64,000 nt of DNA from an uncultured Bacilli bacterium (GCA_934700895.1 CAKUXV010000003.1:186001-250000), one strand, 5' to 3'. Positions 25,430-34,743 are shown, numbered from the stretch's first letter. The notes: generated by a model not told the origin, from the letters alone. Made by a program: numbers and translations.

Positions 25430-26299
25430 TTAACGAACAATCTAGCGATTCGCCTATTGACCTCTATTCTGGTTCATTTTTTAGGATTTTCTTTCCTGGT
25501 TTTCCTAGTTCCCCAAGGATTTAACAAGAAATTCAATCAAAGGAACGAAGAAGTTCCACCCGCCTTTGTCACTTTGTCTAAAACCTATGAATTCTTTTTT
25601 TGGGGCAAGGAACGATTCGGGCGGCATCCGCCTGCTCCTACGTTTGCCAAAAAGAAGCCCAAGCTTCTTCCTACGCTTATCGCGCCTCTTACCGTCAATC
25701 CCGCCTTCGCTTTGGGGTATCGTCTTTAAGCAATCTTCTCACCTCGACTTTACAAATCGGCGTCATTGTCGTGACGGGTTTTGTTAGTTTTTCTAGGGGA
25801 ATGGCTATGGGGACGGTTCTTGCTTTCGTGCAGCTTGCCAATAATCTTTATAGCCCTTTATTGAGTTTTGCTTCCGCTTTTTCCTCGACCCGAATAATCG
25901 GCTTTTATCTTTTATGCAATCCAAGGGGGACGTAGAAACGTTTAGCGGTGTTCCGCAAGGAGACCTCATGGTTAAGAGCCTAAGCTTTCTTATGAAGGGA
26001 AACCCGTCTTTTCCCATTTGAATTACGTTTTTAAACCCGACAAGAAATATTGGATAAGCGGGGCAAGCGGATGCGGCAAAAGCACTTTTCTTCGTTTACA
26101 TTCTCGTAGCGGAGAACCTTATCAAGGATCGATTCGTTATGGGGCGAAGGACTTTAAAAACCTTTCCTGCCAAGCGGTGGCTAAATCGATCTATTGCTGC
26201 GAACAGACTTCCTTTGTTTTCCTAATTACCCACAATATGCCGAAAGAACTGGAGAAACGCTGGGACGGTCATTTAGATTTTGACAAAGTGAATCGTTGA
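25430..26299 (+). pseudogene. decayed ABC exporter (membrane plus ATPase domains)
   Basis: Pieces in three frames give a helical membrane segment, then Lys-Lys-Phe-Asn-Gln-Arg-Asn-Glu-Glu typical of the exporter intracellular loop, two further membrane helices around 25745-25900, and an ATPase start with Walker A Gly-Ala-Ser-Gly-Cys-Gly-Lys-Ser at about 26060-26090. From the Q-loop the sequence jumps straight to the H-loop (Ile-Thr-His-Asn), so the signature and Walker B are deleted. It directly follows the MerR-type remnant, which may have regulated it. Confidence 0.65.
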
Positions 26300-26340
26300 A
26301 CATGAAATTTCAGCGCTTTTTCCTTGGGCCATTTTGTTTT

Positions 26341-26352
26341 TATAATGAAAAT
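26341..26352 (+). promoter_or_regulatory. TATAAT 6 nt before an ATG (leaderless-type promoter)
   Basis: TATAAT at 26341-26346, six bases, then ATG 26353. There is no room for a Shine-Dalgarno in the transcript. Confidence 0.6.
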
Positions 26353-26799
26353 ATGAAAAAGAAGAACTTGGTTGTCCCGACGCTCTCTTTGCTCGCATTA
26401 AGCGGGTGCTACGAACGTGGGGCCTCTTTCCCGTTAACGGCCGTGATTGGGACGGATGTGAGTCATATAACGGGAATTAACGTCAGTTCCAGCCCATGGA
26501 CAAGCTTTGCTTGGCCCTATTCTTCTAACGATTATTCTTTTTTGAATACCCGATTCACGAAAATGGAATTTTCCATTTACGATGAATTTATTGGAGATTA
26601 TGGCAATATGAAAGGCGGAGCGATGGTTCTATACATCCAAACGGATTTCGATTCGGGAAATTATTCGGCAACGATGTATTTAGATTCTTCCACCCATTAC
26701 CTTTATTGTGGAAATGAATTCGAAGGAGTCAAAGAAGCCTTTCGCTCCAAAAACCAAATCTCCGATTACTATTTTGATTTGCTAAAAGGAAATTCGTGA
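26353..26799 (+). CDS. small hypothetical lipoprotein
   Basis: The 148-residue product starts with Met-Lys-Lys-Lys-Asn and a short hydrophobic stretch ending in the lipobox Leu-Ala-Leu-Ser-Gly-Cys. The mature part is rich in aromatic and Ser/Thr residues with a beta-strand pattern. No family recognised. The longer frame from 26296 includes the preceding pseudogene's end and is not the real start, since the lipobox position fits ATG 26353. It is the only intact gene inside the decay zone. Confidence 0.65.
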   Translation: MKKKNLVVPTLSLLALSGCYERGASFPLTAVIGTDVSHITGINVSSSPWTSFAWPYSSNDYSFLNTRFTKMEFSIYDEFIGDYGNMKGGAMVLYIQTDFDSGNYSATMYLDSSTHYLYCGNEFEGVKEAFRSKNQISDYYFDLLKGNS

Positions 26800-26920
26800 G
26801 ACGAATCTCGACGTTCAACTTTCTCTTTGTTTTGCGCTTCAATGCATTGGAAAATCTATTTGCTGGTTGCTTTATTCAACCAAAGGTTTGCTTCCATAAT
26901 TAAGTGCTTCCTTCTTAACC

Positions 26921-27164
26921 GTGGAGATGGGGTTACGGATTCTTTTGATTGCCGTGGGCTTTGCGCTGGGATTTTCCGGGATTTTCACCACGTTACGGAT
27001 CGAGCAAGTGGCAGGGTATTACGAATGCCCCCCCATTGTCATTATCGTTACATTCCTTCTTTTAAGTCCGTTTTTTCGCAATGTACGTGAACCGTACTCG
27101 GTATATGAAATGCCCCCGTTGCCAGAAGAAGGGGTGGCAGAAGAAAACGGTATCGAAGGAATAA
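26921..27164 (+). pseudogene. small membrane protein with zinc ribbon, frameshifted twice
   Basis: One transmembrane helix (Leu-Arg-Ile-Leu-Leu-Ile-Ala-Val-Gly-Phe) is followed by Tyr-Tyr-Glu-Cys-Pro-His-Cys, a helix, then Arg-Tyr-Met-Lys-Cys-Pro-Arg-Cys and Trp-Gln-Lys-Lys. This is the layout of a small DUF-type membrane zinc-ribbon family of Firmicutes. Reading it requires frame changes at a C7 run near 27024 and a T6 run near 27073, so it is broken (or carries homopolymer errors). Confidence 0.6.
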
Positions 27165-27329
27165 TCCAAACAAGAATTCTGCGTTCTAGAACTATTACTC
27201 CATTAGTTTTTTAGGGACGGATTTCATCTCCCAAACTGTTCCGATTCATTAGATTCATAATCGAACTAATAACGAATAAGTGCCGAAAATAATGAATTAA
27301 TAATGAATTAATGAATGGCGAGTGCACTG

Positions 27330-28084
27330 GTAACCTTAAAGTAGACACTCCATTCAAATATTTGGACGCCATGGAACAAAATCTATGCAAGGAGGTCCCT
27401 AAGGAGAACGTGGCAAAGGAAAAATTAGGCATAGGGAGGCGCGCCTGCGAACGCGAGCTCACCGCAAAGGAGGCAGCCGAATCGAGCTGCTTCCGCGCGG
27501 AATCAAAAGGCCGGGGCCGACAGCCGATTACGGGTCGATGACGAAGGGGGGCTCATAAACGAGCTGATGCTCAAAGACATCGAGGTGGCCCGCGCAAAAA
27601 AGGGTACTCGGTGAAAGGGGGCGGAAAGGCGACAGGAACACGTATTTCGACGGTTTGGAGATGGTCGCCGAAAAGATAAAGAAAATAGAAGGGCTCAATC
27701 CGATTTTGCACACCGATCAAGGCACCGCCTACGCTTCAAAGGGCTTCAACGAGCTCCTTCCCCCAATATCATCTCACGCATTCGATGTCCCGCGCTGGAA
27801 CGCCGACGGACAAAGGGGCGATGGAGGCCGTGAACGGGCGGGCCAAAATCGAGATGTTCATCGATTTCGACGCGGCCCATTGCGGCGACGTGCCGTCGTT
27901 CGTTGAGGCGCGCATAAAGTTTTTCAACGAGGAAAGGCCGTCGTGCGCCTTGGGCTGCGCGACGCCGAGGGCGTATAGGGAAGCGGCCGCAAAAGGGGGA
28001 ACCCGTCCCCAAGAAGCCGAGCAAAATCAAATACGAGAGGAAGCAAAAGGCAATCGAGGAGGCGGAAGAAAAAAGAATCATTAA
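27330..28084 (+). mobile_element. degenerate IS3-type insertion sequence
   Basis: This stretch is clearly more GC-rich than its surroundings. From about 27655, two frames give the end of an IS3-family rve integrase: Leu-His-Thr-Asp-Gln-Gly-Thr-Ala-Tyr, then Ser-Arg-Ala-Gly-Thr-Pro-Thr-Asp-Lys-Gly-Ala-Met-Glu-Ala and Phe-Phe-Asn-Glu-Glu-Arg-Pro. The second Asp and the final Glu of the DDE triad region are visible. The upstream OrfA and first DDE Asp are unreadable. The element is inactive; terminal repeats could not be defined. Confidence 0.75.
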
Positions 28085-28188
28085 AAGCGTCTACAAAACG
28101 TTGACTACTGCAAAAGGCGCATGTCTCATTTTTTGTTTTCTTTAAAGCTCTAAATTTAAATCATCTTTTCTTTTTGCTCTGTTCCATA

Positions 28189-28200
28189 CAAAATAGACAC
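28189..28200 (+). promoter_or_regulatory. -10-like box 6 nt before the TetR-type start
   Basis: CAAAAT (28189-28194) then six bases and ATG 28201, with no Shine-Dalgarno. Confidence 0.4.
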
Positions 28201-28770
28201 ATGTCAAATTTAACGAAAAAAGCGATTGCACAATCTTTGAAGGAAATTCTTGCGAAAAAACCCATCTCTAAAGTCACGATTAGCGATATTTGCGAGCGAT
28301 GTGGAATCCGCCGCCAAACCTTCTATTATCACTTTTCCGATCTTCCTGAACTCGTGGAATGGATCTGCTATTCCGAAGCGGAAACCGTTTTGCAAAAGAA
28401 CCGCGATTACGCCTCTTGGCAGGAAGGCTTTTATGATATTTTCCTCCTTGCTCAAAAAGAGAAGGATTTCATTATGAACATCTACCACAGCGTGTCTTCC
28501 GATATGCTTCGCCGTTATTTGTTCCAATTAACGATGCCATTGCTTAAAAATGTGGTGGAAGAAATTTCCGTTTCCCTTCGAATCAACGACATCACCGCTA
28601 GCGACAAAGAATTCGTGGAACGCTTTTATTCCATTGCTTTTGTCGATGTATTGCTAGAATGGGTGGCTCGCGATATGAGCGAAGACCCCAAGAACATCAT
28701 TGCCCATTTATCTCCCTTGGTGAAGGGGACGATTCCCAACGCATTGCTTGCGTATTCGAGCAAGAGTTAA
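28201..28770 (+). CDS. TetR-family regulator (DhaS-like)
   Basis: A 189-residue regulator. Residues 5-50 form the TetR helix-turn-helix (Lys-Val-Thr-Ile-Ser-Asp-Ile-Cys-Glu-Arg-Cys-Gly-Ile, then Arg-Gln-Thr-Phe-Tyr-Tyr-His-Phe). The C-terminal part resembles the DhaS-type TetR ligand domain. I use ATG 28201 instead of the upstream 28174 because the helix-turn-helix spacing fits and a -10-like box precedes it. It lies directly before oleate hydratase, with a perfect TTGTCC-7-GGACAA palindrome in the gap, so it probably represses that gene. Confidence 0.88.
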   Translation: MSNLTKKAIAQSLKEILAKKPISKVTISDICERCGIRRQTFYYHFSDLPELVEWICYSEAETVLQKNRDYASWQEGFYDIFLLAQKEKDFIMNIYHSVSSDMLRRYLFQLTMPLLKNVVEEISVSLRINDITASDKEFVERFYSIAFVDVLLEWVARDMSEDPKNIIAHLSPLVKGTIPNALLAYSSKS

Positions 28771-28791
28771 AAATTTGTCACAACAAGACAG

Positions 28792-28810
28792 TTGTCCAAA
28801 AATAGGACAA
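28792..28810. promoter_or_regulatory. palindromic operator candidate TTGTCC-N7-GGACAA
   Basis: A perfect 6-bp inverted repeat with 7-bp spacer lies in the 119-bp gap between the TetR-type gene and oleate hydratase. A related TTGTCA-N6-GACA element lies just upstream at about 28775-28790. Size and symmetry fit a TetR dimer site. Confidence 0.6.
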
Positions 28811-28889
28811 ATATCTATTTTTATCACTGATTTTCCTCTTTTTCTTGTGCGTATTCTAATGGTGCCCACAAGGCAATGGAGGAAATTCA

Positions 28890-30680
28890 ATGTACTACTC
28901 TGCAGGAAATTACGAAGCCTTCGCGCACCCCAAGAAAGTGGAAGGAGCGGAGCATAAAAAAGCCTATATCGTCGGAAGTGGCTTAGCAGGACTCACCGCG
29001 GCTTTCTATCTAGTCCGTGACGCGGGAGTTCCCGGCGAAAACGTCTTCATATTTGACCGCGACCCCGTCAGCGGTGGCGCCTGTGACGGCGCCCACGATC
29101 CTAAAAACGGATATTACATGAGGGGCGGCCGCGAAATGGACAACCATTTCGAAGTCATGTGGGATGTCTATCGTGATGTTCCTTCCAAAGACGACCCCAA
29201 CGTCTCGGTTCTTGACGAATACTATTGGCTCAACAAAGAGGACCCGAACTATTCGCTTTGCCGCGCGACAGATCAATGCGGCCATAAACTTCCCACGGGG
29301 CATGACTTCACCTTGGATAAAGAAGCGCAAGCTCAATTGCTAAAGCTCTTTTTGACCCCAGAAAAAGAATTGGAATACAAGAAAATCAGCGATTGCTTTG
29401 ACGAGCATTTCTGGCATTCGAACTTCTGGCTCTATTGGCAGACGATGTTCGCCTTCCAAGAATGGAGCAGTGCGTTGGAGATGAAACGCTATTTGCAGCG
29501 TTTCGTCCACCACATTGACGGCTTGCCCGATTTCACCGCCCTTCGTTTCACGCGTTATAACCAATACGAATCGATGATTCTCCCCTTGCTTCATTATCTA
29601 GAGAAGCGCGGCGTGAGCTTCATCCCGCATTCGGAAGTGACCAACGTCATCGTGAAAGAAGGACCGAACGGAAAGAAACGGGCCCAAAGTATCGAAGTCA
29701 TCGTTTCGGGTGAAAAAAAGACGATTGCCTTGGGCCTTGACGATTATGTCTTCGTCACCAATGGCTCTTGCGTGGATAGTACCTGCTACGGCTCGCAAAA
29801 TAAAGCCCCGGATTTAAGCCTTCTTCAGTCGGGAAGAGGCGATTCCTTCGACCTTTGGAAGGCGATGGCGAGACAAGTCAAAGATCATAGCTTCGGCCGT
29901 CCGGATGCTTTCTGCTCCAATATTGAGGAAACGAACTGGATGAGCGCCACCATCGACGTGGACGAAACCCTTATTCCTTATATTACTAAAATTACCCAAC
30001 GCGACCCGCGTACCGGGAAGGTTTGCACGGGCGGCATTGTGACCGTGAAGGATTCCTGGGATTGTTGGAGATGCTCCTGGACGATTAACCGCCAAGGGCA
30101 ATTCGAAGATCAACCCAAAGACCGCGTCCTCGTTTGGTTCTATTCTCTCTATACCAATCGTCCTGGCAATTACATCAAGAAGCCGATGCGCGAATGCACG
30201 GGCGTCGAAGTGGCGGAAGAATGGATGTACCACATTGGGGTTCCGACGGACAAAATCGAGGAATACGCGAAGAAGCATGCGAATACGACGACGGCCTTTA
30301 TGCCTTATATCGATGCCTTCTTCCAACCGCGTTCTGGCACGGATCGTCCGTTAGTGGTCCCAAAAGGCAGCGAGAACATTGCCTTTATCGGTCAATTCGC
30401 CGAAATCCCTGCGGACACGATTTTCACCACAGAATATTCGATGCGCAGCGGCATGGAAGCCGTTTACACGCTTCTAAACGTCGATCGTGGCGTCCCAGAG
30501 GTTTGGGGATCCCGTTATGACGTTCGCGAATTGCTCCGTGCCACCTATTATTCGGTGGACCGCAAACAATTGAAGGACATGCCCTTATCCTGCATGGAAC
30601 GCTTCTTGCTAAAGAAGGTTCTCAAAAAAGTAAAGGATACGGATATCGAGACGTTGCTTCGCGAATCCAAACTCCTCTAA
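28890..30680 (+). CDS. ohyA: oleate hydratase (MCRA family)
   Basis: A 596-residue FAD enzyme that adds water to the double bond of oleic and related unsaturated fatty acids, producing 10-hydroxy fatty acids. It protects Gram-positive bacteria from free fatty acids. The FAD motif Gly-Ser-Gly-Leu-Ala-Gly-Leu-Thr-Ala-Ala is at about 29-38, and the conserved Gly-Gly-Arg-Glu-Met-Asp-Asn-His-Phe-Glu near 75-85 marks the family. Length is typical. A GGAGG site precedes the start. Regulation by the upstream TetR-type gene is inferred from the palindrome in between. Confidence 0.96.
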   Translation: MYYSAGNYEAFAHPKKVEGAEHKKAYIVGSGLAGLTAAFYLVRDAGVPGENVFIFDRDPVSGGACDGAHDPKNGYYMRGGREMDNHFEVMWDVYRDVPSKDDPNVSVLDEYYWLNKEDPNYSLCRATDQCGHKLPTGHDFTLDKEAQAQLLKLFLTPEKELEYKKISDCFDEHFWHSNFWLYWQTMFAFQEWSSALEMKRYLQRFVHHIDGLPDFTALRFTRYNQYESMILPLLHYLEKRGVSFIPHSEVTNVIVKEGPNGKKRAQSIEVIVSGEKKTIALGLDDYVFVTNGSCVDSTCYGSQNKAPDLSLLQSGRGDSFDLWKAMARQVKDHSFGRPDAFCSNIEETNWMSATIDVDETLIPYITKITQRDPRTGKVCTGGIVTVKDSWDCWRCSWTINRQGQFEDQPKDRVLVWFYSLYTNRPGNYIKKPMRECTGVEVAEEWMYHIGVPTDKIEEYAKKHANTTTAFMPYIDAFFQPRSGTDRPLVVPKGSENIAFIGQFAEIPADTIFTTEYSMRSGMEAVYTLLNVDRGVPEVWGSRYDVRELLRATYYSVDRKQLKDMPLSCMERFLLKKVLKKVKDTDIETLLRESKLL

Positions 30681-30699
30681 TAGAACGAATTTAGAAATC

Positions 30700-30735
30700 G
30701 CCGGTGGGTCGTTTTGCCCATCGGCTTTCTTTTTA
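30700..30735 (+). terminator. terminator of ohyA
   Basis: GCCGGTGGG (30700-30708) pairs with CCCATCGGC (30717-30725) with one G-T wobble, followed by a T-rich tail. Confidence 0.85.
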
Positions 30736-30799
30736 TGTTGTTTTTACTTGATTCCTTGGATTTCTGCCCTATGATTTAGGTAAGAAAAGTAGGAAAAGT

Positions 30800-31003
30800 A
30801 TGAAAACAAACGAGAAAACAAAATTGGTGGGGACGGCCACTCTTGGCAGCAAAGGTCAAATCGTTATTCCCGCAAGCATCCGCCAAATGTTCGGATTAGA
30901 AGAAGGGGATACCCTGCTTGTTTTGGCGGATAAGAAAAAAGGCATCGCCGTCGTTAAAAGCGATTTCGTCACCGCGTGGATGGATCAAGAGGAAACCAAA
31001 TGA
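30800..31003 (+). CDS. SpoVT/AbrB-type DNA-binding protein
   Basis: A 67-residue swapped-hairpin transcription factor: Leu-Gly-Ser-Lys-Gly-Gln-Ile-Val-Ile-Pro-Ala-Ser-Ile-Arg and Gly-Asp-Thr-Leu-Leu are the family hallmarks. Its stop overlaps the next start (ATGA), so it is translated with the ABC transporter genes and probably autoregulates that operon. Confidence 0.9.
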   Translation: MKTNEKTKLVGTATLGSKGQIVIPASIRQMFGLEEGDTLLVLADKKKGIAVVKSDFVTAWMDQEETK

Positions 31004-31869
31004 ACCCCGTTTTATCGTTGCAAAACGTTTCCAAACATTATCCGAAATTTGACTTGGAACATGTATCCTTTGATGTGCAGCCCGGTCACATCATGGGCTA
31101 TATTGGAAGGAATGGGGCGGGAAAAACAACAACCCTTAAAGCTATATACGGCCTTATCGGAATCGATGAAGGACAAATCTTTATCGACGGGAAGCCACTT
31201 AACCGAGACGAATGCCACATCAAAGACGATATCGGCATTCTTTTCGGCGGAGTCGACATGCACCCAAATAACAAGGTGGCTACCTTAACCAAGGTCACGC
31301 GCCGATTTTATTCCCATTGGAACCAAAAATTATACGAAGAATGGATTCGTTATTTCGAAATCGATGAATCCAAGAAAATCAAAGAGCTTAGCAATGGCAT
31401 GAAGGTGAAGTACCTGCTTGCTCTTGCCTTAAGCCATCAAGCCAAATTACTCCTTTTGGATGAGCCCACTTCCGGCCTAGATCCGGTTAGCCGAGACGAA
31501 TTGCTTGATAGTCTTCGTCGCATCGCTCAAAAGAAAGGAACTTCCATTGTCTTTTCTACCCACGTGATTTCCGATTTGGAGAAAATCGCGGATGACGTTA
31601 CCTATATTCGCGAGGGGAAAATTGTCGCCTCTTCCCCTATCGAAACGTTTAAAAAAGGGTATTTGCACGTCGAAGCGGAAGAAGCGATATTAACCTCTAA
31701 ACGGGAAGGCGCGATTCTACACCTCCGTAAACGTTTGGGAAAATTTGAAGGAACGATTTTAGCACAAGACGCTTCCTTGTTTCCTGCCGAGGTCCTAAAA
31801 GAAGCAGGACTAGAAGAAATCATGTTAGCCATAGAAAGGGGCCAAGAAGATGAAGAATCTCCTCTATAA
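31000..31869 (+). CDS. ABC transporter ATPase (YtrB/BcrA-like)
   Basis: Start chosen at ATG 31000, coupled to the AbrB-type stop; the longer frame from 30976 has no merit. The 289-residue protein has Walker A Gly-Arg-Asn-Gly-Ala-Gly-Lys-Thr-Thr near 37-45, a slightly unusual signature Leu-Ser-Asn-Gly-Met-Lys near 130, Walker B Leu-Leu-Leu-Leu-Asp-Glu-Pro and the H-loop Ser-Thr-His. The Leu-Ser-Asn-Gly-Met form is typical of the YtrB/GntR-linked ATPases. It pairs with the small permease at 31850. Confidence 0.9.
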   Translation: MNPVLSLQNVSKHYPKFDLEHVSFDVQPGHIMGYIGRNGAGKTTTLKAIYGLIGIDEGQIFIDGKPLNRDECHIKDDIGILFGGVDMHPNNKVATLTKVTRRFYSHWNQKLYEEWIRYFEIDESKKIKELSNGMKVKYLLALALSHQAKLLLLDEPTSGLDPVSRDELLDSLRRIAQKKGTSIVFSTHVISDLEKIADDVTYIREGKIVASSPIETFKKGYLHVEAEEAILTSKREGAILHLRKRLGKFEGTILAQDASLFPAEVLKEAGLEEIMLAIERGQEDEESPL

Positions 31870-32518
31870 GGAATTGAAACTATGCGTGCCGGTTCAGACG
31901 TGGATTTTCGTGGCACTTAATTGTCTCTGCATTATTCCCAATTATCCCGCAGTCGCCACGCTTTTATATCCCCTCTCGGGCTTTTCGGTTCTTTTCTCGG
32001 TTGCCCAGTCCGACCGCGATCCTCTTTACACTTCCCTTTTGCCCATCCATAAAAAGGATGTGGTAAAAGCCAAAATGATTCTCGTTTGCTTCTTGCAGAT
32101 AGTGAGTTTGCTGATTGCTATTCCCTTCGCGATGGTCAAACGTTTCGTTTTGGCTCCCATGATGCCGGAAGAAAGCCATTATGCGGACATCGGATTTAAT
32201 TTAACGTCTTTAGGAGCCGCTTTGCTTCTTTATGGGTTTTATAACCTTTTGTTCTTTCCTCTATATTATAAAAATCCAGAAAGCCGAAGAGTTGTTCCCT
32301 TCCTCGTACCACCTTTTGCGACGGCTTTATTGGGTTTAGCGATTTCCGCCCCATTCATGGCTTATGAACCGGCGGCGGATTTCATCAATGATTGGTCCTC
32401 TCCTTTGTCCTGGGGAGTTCGAGTCGCTTCGTTTCTTGCAGGGCTTGTTGCTTTCTTCCTTCTTAGCCTATGGGCGGATAAAGCGGCGGAAAAACGTTTT
32501 CAAAAAATCGATTTATAA
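31850..32518 (+). CDS. ABC-2 type permease
   Basis: A 222-residue membrane protein with about six hydrophobic segments and the Leu-Tyr-Lys-Glu-Leu-Lys-Leu N-terminus common in ABC-2 permeases of Firmicutes. The start overlaps the ATPase gene by 20 bp. Together with the AbrB-type gene this forms a three-gene operon, probably a stress- or peptide-related exporter; the substrate is unknown. Confidence 0.82.
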   Translation: MKNLLYKELKLCVPVQTWIFVALNCLCIIPNYPAVATLLYPLSGFSVLFSVAQSDRDPLYTSLLPIHKKDVVKAKMILVCFLQIVSLLIAIPFAMVKRFVLAPMMPEESHYADIGFNLTSLGAALLLYGFYNLLFFPLYYKNPESRRVVPFLVPPFATALLGLAISAPFMAYEPAADFINDWSSPLSWGVRVASFLAGLVAFFLLSLWADKAAEKRFQKIDL

Positions 32519-32522
32519 AAGA

Positions 32523-33959
32523 TTAGTTCGCAGAAATATCCATTTTCTTGGCTTCTTTTTTGAAAATACACGGCAAACATATCCCGTCGGCAATGACGGC
32601 AAGAATCCAAGAGAAGGGGTAGACACTATAAAGCCATAAGACCGTGCGCATTTCTTCTACGCGAAGAATAACACCTTCAATCATAAGGATGCGGAAAACG
32701 GTGCAAGTCAAAGCGGTGATGATGGCCGGGGCTAATGGGTGACGCATGCCTTTCATGGAACCGCTTGTGACATCCATGATGCCATCGAGGATATAGGTGA
32801 ATCCAACGATCCATAGACGGTCTCTTCCCGCCATGATGGCTGCGGTGTTGTCACCATCAACGAACAAAGAAAGAAGCGGTTGGTAGGCAAAGGCGATCAA
32901 CAAGGAATATAAAGCCTCCAAAATGGCAACCCAGATCAGGCCATAGGTAAGGATTTTACGGATATTTTCTTTTTTCTTGGCCCCAAAATTCTGAGCGGTG
33001 AATGCCATGGTCGCTGAAGCGAATGCTTCGATGAAGGCATAATTGAAGTTGTTGATGTTATTCGCGGCAATCGCCCCGTTTTGCAGAGGGATGTTGCCCG
33101 CTCCAATATCATAAAGCGCAGCTTGGATAAAGGTGTTGGGCAAAGCGAAGAAGAAGCCCTGAAGACCAGCTGGCAATCCAAGCTTTACGATTTCCCCCAA
33201 GGAAGACGGGTCGATTTTAAATTGCTTCCATTCCAAGTGAACAAATGCTTTTTTGTGAAGGAACAAGGAAAGAACAAGAAAGAAAGCACTTGTCGCTTCA
33301 GAAATAACGGTAGCCCAAGCAACCCCAGCGACGTTGAGCCTCCAAACGTAGACAAATAAGAAGTCAAACAAGACGTTCAACAGCCCAGAAACGAGTAACG
33401 CGAAGAACGGGGTAGAACTATCTCCGATGGCACGGTGAACTTGAGCGGCATAGTTAAAAACCATCAAAACGGGCATGCCGATAAAGTAAATGCGCATGTA
33501 TTCCGTCGCTTCTTCCATGTAGGCGGGCTCAACGTCAATTAATTTCAAGAAAAACGGGGTGCAAAAGAAGCCGAAAAGTCCAACGATAATGCCCGTGATT
33601 ATGCCGAAAATCATGGAAGTGTGCAAAACTTTTTGGGCATGGTCTTGCCTTTTGGCTCCCACGGCGTTGCCGATAGCGACGTTGGCTCCGATGGAGATAC
33701 CGCTGAACATAACGACGATGAGGTTGATGAGGGCACCGTTTCCGCTAATAGCAGAAGCGCTATTTTCTCCTCCACCCCAGTAATGAACGGAAATCAAATC
33801 CACCGTGGTATACAATAGTTGCAAAATGGTCGTTAAAGCCATCGGCAGGGCGAACAATGCGATTTTGAAAAAGAGGTTCCCCGACGTTAAATCCATGTTG
33901 CGGATTTTTGAAAAAATCCCTTGGCGTTTTGGGGTAGTGTTAGAACTTGGTTGACTCAT
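32523..33959 (-). CDS. MATE-family efflux transporter
   Basis: A 478-residue membrane protein with twelve predicted helices in two similar halves, as in MATE Na+/H+-coupled multidrug exporters. Typical motifs are Ala-Leu-Pro-Met-Ala-Leu-Thr near residue 35 and the repeated Val-Gly-Ala-Lys-Arg (loop 2-3) with its counterpart Phe-Gly-Ala-Lys-Lys in the second half. On the minus strand a TAGAAT box lies 11 nt before the ATG and there is no Shine-Dalgarno, so its mRNA leader would be very short. Confidence 0.92.
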   Translation of the reverse strand: MSQPSSNTTPKRQGIFSKIRNMDLTSGNLFFKIALFALPMALTTILQLLYTTVDLISVHYWGGGENSASAISGNGALINLIVVMFSGISIGANVAIGNAVGAKRQDHAQKVLHTSMIFGIITGIIVGLFGFFCTPFFLKLIDVEPAYMEEATEYMRIYFIGMPVLMVFNYAAQVHRAIGDSSTPFFALLVSGLLNVLFDFLFVYVWRLNVAGVAWATVISEATSAFFLVLSLFLHKKAFVHLEWKQFKIDPSSLGEIVKLGLPAGLQGFFFALPNTFIQAALYDIGAGNIPLQNGAIAANNINNFNYAFIEAFASATMAFTAQNFGAKKKENIRKILTYGLIWVAILEALYSLLIAFAYQPLLSLFVDGDNTAAIMAGRDRLWIVGFTYILDGIMDVTSGSMKGMRHPLAPAIITALTCTVFRILMIEGVILRVEEMRTVLWLYSVYPFSWILAVIADGICLPCIFKKEAKKMDISAN

Positions 33960-34032
33960 AGCGTTTGACTATTCTAGTCATTCAAAATGGAAAGGCAATC
34001 CCAAAGGGAAAGAGCCTCCCGTGAAAGCGCTT

Positions 34033-34743
34033 TTAACAACAGGTGAATTGGTAGAGGGCGATCGCGACGGCGTTATCCAAATTTAGGCTATCTACATCTG
34101 GGGTTTGAGGGATTTTTAAAGGCTCGCCACAAGAAAGAAAGCGAGGATCTAGACCCGTGGATTCATTTCCAAATATCAAGGTCCACGGGGATGTCATTTG
34201 AACTTGGGGCAAAAAGGATTTAGCTTGCAACATAAATGGATAAAAATGGCGGGTCCCTGCGACGGCTTGATATCCTTCAAAAGAAGAAAAGAGGTGGAGG
34301 CGCAGGTGAAATAGAGCCCCCATGGATGCGCGAACGACCTTGGGGTCGAAAGGGTCGGCAGAAGGGGTGATAATCGCGAGGTCGTGGATACCAAAACCCA
34401 CGAGGCAACGTTCTATTGTTCCTAGATTCCCCATGTTCATGGGGTTTACGAGAACAACGTGGTTGCTTGAAATATCCAGGTCGTTTTGAAATTTCTCGAA
34501 TTCTCCGACGACCATGGTATTGTCTTTGCCGGAAAGTTCCTTGAAGATTTTTTGGTTGTTTTCAATCACGGGAATTTGGTGTCGCTTGGCTAAATCACGA
34601 AGCCTTTGATAGGTGTCGTCCCGAGTTTGGAGAGAGGATATATAAATGCGTCGAGCCTGTTTGGGCATCTTTTCCAAGAGGTAAAACGTTGCTTGGGTGC
34701 CAACGGCGAAGGAAGAAGTACCATTTTTTGAGTAGGGATTCAT
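34033..34743 (-). CDS. SpoU/TrmH-family RNA 2'-O-methyltransferase
   Basis: The start is ATG 34743 (a GATAAT box lies 6 nt before it), not the longer frame. The 236-residue protein has the knotted SPOUT fold signatures: Val-Val-Leu-Val-Asn-Pro-Met-Asn-Met-Gly-Asn-Leu-Gly (motif 1), Phe-Gly-Asn-Glu-Ser-Thr-Gly-Leu (motif 2), and Ile-Pro-Gln with Ser-Leu-Asn-Leu-Asp-Asn-Ala-Val (motif 3). It methylates ribose in tRNA or rRNA using S-adenosylmethionine; the exact target is unknown. Motif 3 is unusual in having Leu-Asp-Asn where Val-Ser-Val is common. Confidence 0.88.
   Translation of the reverse strand: MNPYSKNGTSSFAVGTQATFYLLEKMPKQARRIYISSLQTRDDTYQRLRDLAKRHQIPVIENNQKIFKELSGKDNTMVVGEFEKFQNDLDISSNHVVLVNPMNMGNLGTIERCLVGFGIHDLAIITPSADPFDPKVVRASMGALFHLRLHLFSSFEGYQAVAGTRHFYPFMLQAKSFLPQVQMTSPWTLIFGNESTGLDPRFLSCGEPLKIPQTPDVDSLNLDNAVAIALYQFTCC

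Noticed and set aside
34021..34036. cre site near TGAAAGCGCTTTTA at the end of the methyltransferase gene
   Set aside because: It lies at a 3' end, with no promoter signal near it, so control of a gene is unlikely.
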